5,239 nucleotides of DNA, from contig NZ_SPQM01000230.1 of assembly GCF_004570345.1 (NCBI RefSeq), forward strand, positions 1 to 5,239. Reading direction: 5' to 3'. Positions 1-5,239 of this stretch are shown one piece after another (positions within the stretch are counted from its first letter, which is position 1; each line of letters begins with the position of its first letter). The notes beneath the pieces are model-generated. The model was not told the DNA's origin, made no database searches, and saw only the letters and a program-made list of their open reading frames with translations. The stretch comes from Blastococcus sp. CT_GayMR20 (lineage in GTDB: Bacteria; Actinomycetota; Actinomycetes; Mycobacteriales; Geodermatophilaceae). Position numbers and translations under genes: made by a program.

Positions 1-802
1 GCGGGCGCAGCTCGTACTCGCGGAACAGGTCGGAGTGCAGGAACGGGAGCTCGACGGCGTCCCGGATCTGCTCGATCTGGCGGGAGAGGCCACCGATGTC
101 GCTGTAGTCGATGTCGGGGACCTCTTCGAGGACGAGCTCCTCGACCTCGCTCTTCGGGATCCGCTCGTAGACGTAGCCCGACCGCGATTCCAGCAGCAGC
201 GAGTCGCCCACACGGAGCGGCTGCCCGGTCAGGGAGTCGGCGAGGAAGACCACCCGCTCCTCGTCGGTGTGCCCGATGACCAGCGCCCGCGGGGTGACGC
301 CGTCGATCGGCTCCAGCAGCTCCTTGAGCATGACCACGTCGCCGGCGCGCTCGAAGCCGCGCGCCTCGACGATGTTCATCGCCTCGTTGAGCATGACCTC
401 CTGGCCGGTGCGCAGGTCCTCGCCCTCGACGTTCGGCGAGAGGGTGACCCGCAGCTTGCGGCCGCCGGTGAAGACGTCGACCGTGCCGTCCTCGTGCCGG
501 CTCAGGAAGATCCCGTACCCCGACGGGGGCTGGCCGAGGCGGTCGACCTCCTCCTTGAGCGAGACCAGCTGCTCGCGGGCGTCGCGCAGGGTGCCGGCCA
601 GCTTGTCGTTGCGCTCGGACAGGAACGCCGCCCGCCCCTCGGCCTCGGCGATCCGCTCCTCGAGCTGACGCACCTGCCGTGGGCTGTCGGCCACCTTGCG
701 TCGGAGGAGGCCGATCTCTTCCTCGAGGTAGGAGATCTGGCTGAGCAGTGCCGCGACGTCACGTTCCCGCCGCGCTCGCATTTCGTCAGGACCCGTGCCC
801 AT
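1..802 (-). CDS. arc: Proteasome-associated AAA ATPase ARC/Mpa, N-terminal part (3' end outside window)
   Basis: This is the hexameric ATPase that recognises pupylated proteins, unfolds them and feeds them to the 20S proteasome of actinobacteria. The 267 residues present show the family order. Residues ~10-90 are a charged coiled coil ending in [17 protein letters not shown], the family's very conserved junction. Two OB folds follow (~95-150 and ~152-215). The AAA domain then begins with [11 protein letters not shown] (229-239) and [11 protein letters not shown]. The window ends at ELRP, a few residues before the expected Walker A loop, so the ATPase motifs and C-terminal proteasome-docking tail cannot be seen. 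The ATG at 802 is chosen because GGAGGT lies 5 bases upstream. The in-frame ATG at 781 has no such site. The second OB fold seems to lack an insert of about 20 residues that I recall in M. tuberculosis Mpa. The gene lies downstream of trmI on the same strand, after a 139-bp gap. Family assignment is very secure. Confidence 0.97.
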   Translation of the reverse strand, partial: MGTGPDEMRARRERDVAALLSQISYLEEEIGLLRRKVADSPRQVRQLEERIAEAEGRAAFLSERNDKLAGTLRDAREQLVSLKEEVDRLGQPPSGYGIFLSRHEDGTVDVFTGGRKLRVTLSPNVEGEDLRTGQEVMLNEAMNIVEARGFERAGDVVMLKELLEPIDGVTPRALVIGHTDEERVVFLADSLTGQPLRVGDSLLLESRSGYVYERIPKSEVEELVLEEVPDIDYSDIGGLSRQIEQIRDAVELPFLHSDLFREYELRP

Positions 803-807
803 CGCGC

Positions 808-813
808 ACCTCC
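808..813 (-). promoter_or_regulatory. Ribosome binding site of arc
   Basis: The minus strand reads GGAGGTGCGCGATG, a near-perfect Shine-Dalgarno sequence 5 bases before the ATG at 802. It decides the start codon over the in-frame ATG seven codons later. Confidence 0.8.
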
Positions 814-842
814 ACACACCTCGGGGGGAGCCAGGAACCAAA

Positions 843-848
843 TCTATA
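843..848 (-). promoter_or_regulatory. Candidate -10 element of the arc promoter
   Basis: On the minus strand this reads TATAGA within GTGTATAGATTTGG, the only AT-rich island in the 139-bp gap between trmI and arc. TAGATT, shifted by two bases, also fits TANNNT. It would give arc a leader of about 35 bases containing the ribosome binding site. No convincing -35 hexamer is present. Runs of six C on the coding strand flank it on both sides (823-828 and 852-857). Confidence 0.45.
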
Positions 849-908
849 CACGGGGGGCGACACCGTGCCGGGGGCTCGCGGGCGATGAGACCGAGCCGTC
901 ACACGCGC

Positions 909-925
909 CGCACGCGCGCCGTGCG
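909..925 (-). terminator. Short GC hairpin after trmI, weak terminator candidate
   Basis: CGCACG and CGTGCG form a 6-bp perfect stem with a 5-base loop, 17 bases past the trmI stop. No T run follows on either strand. It may slow or partly end trmI transcription before the arc promoter, or it may be chance in such GC-rich DNA. Confidence 0.2.
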
Positions 926-941
926 ACCCAGGTGCGACGGG

Positions 942-1793
<852 letters not shown>

Positions 1794-1795
1794 TC

Positions 1796-1801
1796 AGGGT
1801 A
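1796..1801 (-). promoter_or_regulatory. Candidate -10 element of trmI, leaderless
   Basis: The minus strand reads TACCCT, then 8 bases, then the GTG start at 1787. A TANNNT hexamer at this distance puts the transcription start on or next to the start codon, the usual arrangement of leaderless actinobacterial genes. No Shine-Dalgarno sequence is present, which supports this. No -35 hexamer is recognised. Confidence 0.45.
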
Positions 1802-1869
1802 CGGAGGGGGTGGATGTGACCCGTGTCCCCAGTGCGGCGCGGACACTCGGAACTGTCGGTGGTGCGACC

Positions 1870-1875
1870 TAGCCT
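1870..1875 (+). promoter_or_regulatory. Candidate -10 element of the RecB-like gene, leaderless
   Basis: TAGCCT is followed by 7 bases (CGGACCC) and then the ATG at 1883. This is the textbook spacing for a leaderless actinobacterial start and agrees with the absence of any purine-rich ribosome binding site. No clear -35 hexamer is seen. Together with the trmI element it makes a divergent promoter pair within 95 bp. Confidence 0.5.
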
Positions 1876-1882
1876 CGGACCC

Positions 1883-2830
1883 ATGACGGCGATGGCGCAG
1901 GACTCGGCGCGGGTCAGCACGGCGGAAGCCGACCCGGCGGCGGACGACGTCCAGGCGCCCCGCCGGCCGTCGCTGTCCCCGAGCCGCGCGGCCGACTTCA
2001 AGACCTGTCCCCTGCTCTACCGCTTCCGCACCATCGACCGGCTGCCCGAGCGCAAGAGCCTCGCGGCCGTCCGCGGCACGCTCGTCCACTCCGTCCTCGA
2101 GCGGCTCTACGACCTCCCGGCGGCCCAGCGGACCGTCGAGGCCGCCCAGGACCTGCTGGAGCCGGCCTGGGCCGACCTGCGCGAGGACCCCGGCGTCGCC
2201 GAGCTGTTCGCCGTCGCCCAGGACGAGGGCGCCGAGACCGACGCCAACGCGCCCGAGTCGGTCGAGGCCTGGCTGCTCTCGGCGGGGAAGCTGGTCGAGA
2301 GGTACTTCACGCTCGAGGACCCGACGCGCATCCAGCCGGAGGGCCGCGAGGAGCTGATCGAGGTCACGCTGCCCGACGGGTTGCTGCTGCGCGGCTTCGT
2401 CGACCGCCTCGACGTCGCCCCGAACGGCGCGCTGCGGGTCGTCGACTACAAGACCGGGGCGGTGCCGCGCGAGGCCTTCGAGGGCAAGGCGCTGTTCCAG
2501 ATGAAGTTCTACGCGCTGGTCCTCTGGCGCACCCGCGGCATCGTGGCCGCCCAGCTCAAGCTGCTCTACCTCAAGGACGGCGACGCGCTGACGTACGCGC
2601 CCGACGAGGGTGAGCTGCTCCGCTTCGAGCGCACGCTGCAGGCGATCTGGGCCGCGATCGAGCGCGCGGTCGCCACCGGTGACTTCCGGCCGAACAGGTC
2701 GCGTCTGTGCGACTGGTGCGACCACCAGGCGCTCTGCCCGGCCTTCGGCGGCACTCCCCCGCCGTTCCCGACGGAGGCGGCGGCGGCTGCCGGCTGGCAG
2801 ACCGTGCTGCCGATCGTCGAACGCGACTGA
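1883..2830 (+). CDS. Stand-alone RecB-family PD-(D/E)XK nuclease, probable Fe-S protein
   Basis: A 315-residue single-domain nuclease related to the nuclease domain of RecB/AddB and to Cas4, with no helicase part. Predicted active-site residues are H69 in GTLVHSVLERLY, D174 in RGFVDRLDV, D188 and K190 in VVDYKTG (the D-x-K core), and the Q-x3-Y motif at Q206/Y210 (QMKFYALVL). One cysteine lies before the nuclease core (C42, in FKTCPLLYRF). Three lie after it (C276, C279, C285, in CDWCDHQALC). This is the split arrangement that holds a 4Fe-4S cluster in AddB and Cas4. A role in DNA end processing or repair is inferred from the family; the real substrate is unknown. The position next to trmI matches Rv2119 of M. 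tuberculosis. The frame is open back to an ATG at 1823, but the ATG at 1883 fits the leaderless -10 best and conserved sequence begins near residue 29. The disordered N-terminus leaves the exact start open; the ATG at 1892 is also possible. Confidence 0.92.
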   Translation: MTAMAQDSARVSTAEADPAADDVQAPRRPSLSPSRAADFKTCPLLYRFRTIDRLPERKSLAAVRGTLVHSVLERLYDLPAAQRTVEAAQDLLEPAWADLREDPGVAELFAVAQDEGAETDANAPESVEAWLLSAGKLVERYFTLEDPTRIQPEGREELIEVTLPDGLLLRGFVDRLDVAPNGALRVVDYKTGAVPREAFEGKALFQMKFYALVLWRTRGIVAAQLKLLYLKDGDALTYAPDEGELLRFERTLQAIWAAIERAVATGDFRPNRSRLCDWCDHQALCPAFGGTPPPFPTEAAAAAGWQTVLPIVERD

Positions 2831-2839
2831 GCAAGCCCC

Positions 2840-2845
2840 TAGGGT
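2840..2845 (+). promoter_or_regulatory. Candidate -10 element before the amidohydrolase
   Basis: TAGGGT lies in the 35-bp gap after the nuclease stop and fits TANNNT. TCGAAC at 2817-2822 is a poor -35 match at 17-bp spacing. A transcript from here would start about 14 bases before the start codon and still include the ribosome binding site. Read-through from the nuclease gene is an equal possibility. Confidence 0.35.
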
Positions 2846-2854
2846 CGCCTGCTG

Positions 2855-2861
2855 AGGGAGG
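2855..2861 (+). promoter_or_regulatory. Ribosome binding site of the amidohydrolase
   Basis: AGGGAGG ends 4 bases before the GTG at 2866. The frame remains open far upstream into the nuclease gene, so this site is what fixes the start. Confidence 0.75.
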
Positions 2862-2865
2862 CGCC

Positions 2866-4038
2866 GTGCACGGGTACCGCGCGGAGATCGCGTTCGACGG
2901 TGAGCGGGCGGTACCGGGCGGCGCGCTGGTCCTCGTCGACCACGGCGTCATCGTCGGGGTCGAAGCCGCGTCGTTCCCCACACCCGACGGCTGCCCGGTG
3001 ACCGACGCGCCTGCACTGTTGCCCGGCCTCATCGACACGCACGTGCACCTGTGCGGCGACAGCAGCGTCCGGGCCCTCGACCAGTTCGCCGAGCTCTCCC
3101 CCGACCAGCTCCAGGGGATCATCACGACGGCCGAGCAGCAGCACCTTCGGGCCGGCGTCACGGCGGTGCGCGACCTCGGCGACAGCGGATGGGCCGTCGT
3201 CGAGCGGGCGCGCACCGGCGATGGCCCGACCGTCGTCGCCGCCGGACCGCCCATCACGTCGCCGGGCGGGCACTGCTGGTCGATGGGCGGCGAGACGTCC
3301 GGCATCGAGGCGCTGCGCCGGGCGGTCGCGGAGCGGGCGGAGCGCGGCGCCGACGTCGTCAAGATCATGGCCAGCGGCGGGGTGATGACGCCTGGCACCG
3401 ACATGCTCGCCTGCCAGTTCACGCTCGAGGAGGTGCGCGTCGTCGTCGACGAGGCGCACCGGCACGGCCTGCCGGTCACCGCGCACGCACACGCCTTGCC
3501 GGCCGTGGAGCTCAGCCTGACCGCCGGCGTCGACGGCATCGAGCACTGCAGCTGCCTGACACGCGACGGCGCCCGTCTGCCCGCGGAGCTGGGCGCGCGG
3601 CTGGTCGCGGCCGGCACCTACGTCTGCCCGACCCTCGGCCGCCTGCCGGGGGTGCCCCCGCCGCCCCACGTCGAGGCGCGCCTCGCGGCCGTCGGCGCGC
3701 GGTACGAGGACCACCTCGTCCACGTCAGGCGGCTGCTCGCGTCCGGACCCACCTTCCTCGCGGGCACCGACGCCGGCATCGGGCCGAGCAAGCGGCACGG
3801 GCTGGTCCCGTTCGGCGTGGCCGACCTGGTCGCGTGCGGGGCCTCCCCCGCCGCGGCCCTGGGAGCGGCGACCGGCGTCGCGGCCCGGGCTCTGGGGTTG
3901 GAAGGCCGCACCGGACGGCTGGCCGTCGGCCTCGACGCCGACCTGCTGCTCGTCGACGGGGACCCGCTGTCCGACGTCACAGCCCTCCAGCGACCCCGCA
4001 CCGTGGTGTCGCGAGGCCGCGAGGTGGCGCTGACGTGA
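2866..4038 (+). CDS. Metal-dependent amidohydrolase, substrate unknown
   Basis: A 390-residue cytoplasmic hydrolase of the amidohydrolase superfamily, resembling the imidazolonepropionase/prolidase-like group that includes Xaa-Arg dipeptidases. An N-terminal beta-sandwich strand region leads to LLPGLIDTHVHL with the metal pair H59/H61. GVTAVRDLG (97-105) follows, then PGGH (133-136). VVKIMASGG (164-172) carries K166, the likely carboxylated bridging lysine. Further metal or catalytic residues are H207 (VTAHAHA), H227 (GIEHCSC) and D302 (LAGTDAGI). The C-terminal strand segment GRLAVGLDADLLLVDGDPL is the usual closing motif. All expected ligands are present, so it should be active on a cyclic amide or dipeptide-like bond; which one cannot be told. 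Cysteines sit unusually close to ligand positions (C63, C137, C228, C230). The start is GTG with a strong ribosome binding site. It lies 35 bp after the nuclease and converges with the HAD gene. Confidence 0.9.
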   Translation: MHGYRAEIAFDGERAVPGGALVLVDHGVIVGVEAASFPTPDGCPVTDAPALLPGLIDTHVHLCGDSSVRALDQFAELSPDQLQGIITTAEQQHLRAGVTAVRDLGDSGWAVVERARTGDGPTVVAAGPPITSPGGHCWSMGGETSGIEALRRAVAERAERGADVVKIMASGGVMTPGTDMLACQFTLEEVRVVVDEAHRHGLPVTAHAHALPAVELSLTAGVDGIEHCSCLTRDGARLPAELGARLVAAGTYVCPTLGRLPGVPPPPHVEARLAAVGARYEDHLVHVRRLLASGPTFLAGTDAGIGPSKRHGLVPFGVADLVACGASPAAALGAATGVAARALGLEGRTGRLAVGLDADLLLVDGDPLSDVTALQRPRTVVSRGREVALT

Positions 4039-4044
4039 GCGCGG

Positions 4045-4755
4045 TCAGGCCGGCGCGTCGGCCAGGGCGCGACGGGTCAGGACCCGGGCCAGCTCGGTGA
4101 CACCGACGCCGGCCAGGCCGTCGCGCAGAGTGAGCCCCGGCGCGGGCGCGATCTCCTGGACGGCCGGCACCCCGAGGACGGCGGCACCCGCGGCGAGACC
4201 CGCGGCCACTCCCGACAGGGAGTCCTCGACCACCACGCACTCCCCCGGTGCGACGCCGAGCGCCGCCAGCGCCTGCAGATAGGGCGACGGGTCGGGCTTG
4301 CGCGCCGGCACCTCGTCCCCGCAGATGGTGACGTCGAACGGGTCGTCGTCCAGGTCCGCGCGGATGGTCGCCAGCACGATGTCGGCCACCCGACGAGGCG
4401 TCGTGGTCACCAGCGCTGTGCGCAACCCCGACGCCCGCACCTCGGTGAGGAGCTCGCGCGCACCCGGGCACCAGGTGATCCCACCGGCCATCAGTTCGGC
4501 CGTCCGCTCCTCGACCCACCGGGCGTCGGCCAGGAGCTGCTCCTCCGTCCGGTGCACGCCCAGGTCGGCATGCAGGATCGTCATCGAGCGACGCATGGAC
4601 GAACCCACCGTGGCCGCCCGGGCGCTGTCGGACATCCGGCCGCCGAGGGTGTCGGCCAGCTCGAACATGGCCTCGCCCCAGTACTGCTCGGTCTCCACCA
4701 GCGTGCCGTCCATGTCGAACAGGACGGCCCGGAGGGCATGGTCGTCGGAGGTCAC
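4045..4755 (-). CDS. HAD-superfamily hydrolase, beta-phosphoglucomutase-like (subfamily IA)
   Basis: A 236-residue phosphatase or phosphomutase-type enzyme acting on a small phosphorylated metabolite in the cytoplasm. All four HAD motifs are visible. Motif I is VLFDMDGTL, with nucleophile D14 and acid/base D16. Motif II is T117 in ALVTTTPRR. Motif III is K153 in ARKPDPSPY. Motif IV is E177/D178 in VVVEDSLSG. Residues ~20-90 form the alpha-helical C1 cap between motifs I and II. The motif spacing and the KPDPxxY and VEDSxxG versions are typical of the beta-phosphoglucomutase/GS1-like group, but the substrate cannot be deduced. The start is taken as the GTG at 4755, ten codons before motif I. 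Only a weak GAGAG/GAG stretch precedes it and no in-frame ATG offers a better choice. It lies 34 bp downstream of the LAS-like gene on the same strand, so the two may be co-transcribed. Its 3' end faces the amidohydrolase 3' end across 6 bp. Confidence 0.93.
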   Translation of the reverse strand: MTSDDHALRAVLFDMDGTLVETEQYWGEAMFELADTLGGRMSDSARAATVGSSMRRSMTILHADLGVHRTEEQLLADARWVEERTAELMAGGITWCPGARELLTEVRASGLRTALVTTTPRRVADIVLATIRADLDDDPFDVTICGDEVPARKPDPSPYLQALAALGVAPGECVVVEDSLSGVAAGLAAGAAVLGVPAVQEIAPAPGLTLRDGLAGVGVTELARVLTRRALADAPA

Positions 4756-4789
4756 GTACTCGTCTCTCGGATGCTCGGACGTGCGGAAG

Positions 4790-5239
4790 TCAGCCCCGGT
4801 AGTTCACGTGCGGGTGGTCCATGTGGTTGGCCGTGGGGCTCCCGCGGTTCTCCATCTGCTTCCAGCCGCCGTTCGGCGACGAGAGCATGCGCTGCTGCCA
4901 GATGACGTACTCCACGCCGAGCTCGTCCCAGTGGGCGATGTGGTAGGCCACGATCGCGTCGCCGAGGGCGGAGTTGCCCAGCACCATGTAGTCCACCGCC
5001 AGGCCGGAGGGGTGACCGCCCGGATCGGCGGCGCTCGCGCGGGTGCCGCCGAGGGTGATCGAGTCGGCGCCCGGCACGTTGGAGACGACCGCGTTGGCGG
5101 CGTTCTGCGCCTGCGGCTTCAGGGGCCCGGCGCTGTTGCTGATCTTCGCGATGGCGCTTGCCACCGTCCCGGCGGCAGCGGCCACGGCGGCGGCCGGCTC
5201 GTCGGCGGCGCCTGCGGCGGCAGCGGCGGCAGCGGCGGC
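4790..5239 (-). CDS. Probable exported protein with LAS/M15-like C-terminal domain (5' end outside window)
   Basis: The frame is open from the window edge to a TGA at 4790-4792, giving about 149 residues of the C-terminal part. It begins with an alanine-rich linker of nine alanines then GAADEPAAAVAAAAG, with further low-complexity sequence to about 5070. A compact domain follows, starting near VPGADSITLGGTRASAADPGGHPSGLAVDY and ending in DHPHVNYRG at the terminus. H-x6-D (HPSGLAVD; H at 5012-5014, D at 4991-4993) and H-x-H (HPH, 4808-4816) have the spacing of zinc ligands in LAS metallopeptidases such as M15 D-Ala-D-Ala peptidases. I recall this as the domain named ARB_07466-like C-terminal domain, common at the ends of secreted actinobacterial proteins, often with M23, lysozyme or coiled-coil parts. 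A cell-wall role is inferred. A GTG at 5185 could be read as a start, but the same composition continues upstream with no ribosome binding site, so a truncated longer gene is far likelier. Confidence 0.75.
   Translation of the reverse strand, partial: AAAAAAAAAGAADEPAAAVAAAAGTVASAIAKISNSAGPLKPQAQNAANAVVSNVPGADSITLGGTRASAADPGGHPSGLAVDYMVLGNSALGDAIVAYHIAHWDELGVEYVIWQQRMLSSPNGGWKQMENRGSPTANHMDHPHVNYRG
5216..5239. repeat. 9-bp tandem repeat coding for poly-alanine
   Basis: The plus strand repeats GGCGGCAGC for 2.7 perfect copies and runs off the window edge. On the minus strand it encodes consecutive alanines (GCC GCC GCT) in the linker of the LAS-like protein. The number of copies beyond the window is unknown. 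Such tracts can change length by slippage. Confidence 0.7.

Noticed and set aside
921..938. Short direct repeat GTGCGAC at 921-927 and 932-938
   Set aside because: Only 7 bp and GC-rich, between the trmI stop and the arc promoter. It is too short to call an operator without comparison.
1883..2830. A Cas4 of a CRISPR-Cas system
   Set aside because: The cysteine layout is Cas4-like, but the protein is longer than a typical Cas4 (about 200 residues), no cas gene or repeat array is present, and its neighbours match the chromosomal Rv2119 locus.
2839..3798. Long minus-strand frames opposite the amidohydrolase
   Set aside because: The plus strand carries all metal-ligand motifs of the family in order, so the minus frames are mirror artefacts.
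5183..5185. GTG at 5185 as the true start of the LAS-like gene
   Set aside because: The frame and the same alanine-rich composition continue upstream to the window edge, and no ribosome binding site precedes the GTG. A secreted domain of this type normally has an upstream signal peptide.

Overview
The window is gene-dense, very GC-rich actinobacterial DNA. It carries an ARC/Mpa-type proteasomal ATPase, GTG starts are common, and two genes have start codons a few bases downstream of TANNNT -10 elements, as in leaderless actinobacterial transcripts. The order ARC/Mpa - TrmI - divergent RecB-like nuclease matches what I recall of the Mycobacterium tuberculosis Rv2115c/Rv2118c/Rv2119 neighbourhood. 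It therefore looks like a chromosomal core region rather than a mobile island. A soil actinomycete of the Geodermatophilales/Frankia kind would fit, but that is only an impression from the proteins.

Layout. (1) Positions 1-802, minus strand: the N-terminal 267 residues of the proteasome-associated ATPase ARC, cut by the window edge just before Walker A. A 139-bp gap follows with a plausible promoter. (2) Positions 942-1787, minus: TrmI, the tRNA m1A58 methyltransferase. (3) Positions 1788-1882: a 95-bp divergent promoter region. (4) Positions 1883-2830, plus: a stand-alone RecB-family PD-(D/E)XK nuclease with four cysteines placed as in Cas4/AddB iron-sulfur nucleases. (5) Positions 2866-4038, plus: a metal-dependent amidohydrolase of unknown substrate, 35 bp downstream with its own good ribosome binding site. 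(6) Positions 4045-4755, minus: a HAD-superfamily phosphatase/phosphoglucomutase-like enzyme, converging on the amidohydrolase with a 6-bp gap. (7) Positions 4790-5239, minus: the C-terminal part of a probably exported protein, with an alanine-rich linker and a globular domain with LAS-type (M15-like) metal-binding motifs. Its start lies beyond the window.

How the genes relate. ARC (protein unfolding for the proteasome), TrmI (tRNA modification) and the RecB-like nuclease (DNA processing) share a conserved neighbourhood but no obvious pathway. The amidohydrolase, HAD and LAS-like genes look like independent housekeeping or accessory enzymes. I see no tRNA or rRNA gene, no CRISPR array, no insertion sequence and no clear strong terminator. 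No evidently new multi-gene system is visible. The points most worth checking are the Fe-S nuclease, the leaderless divergent pair, the LAS-like domain and the cysteine-rich active site of the amidohydrolase.
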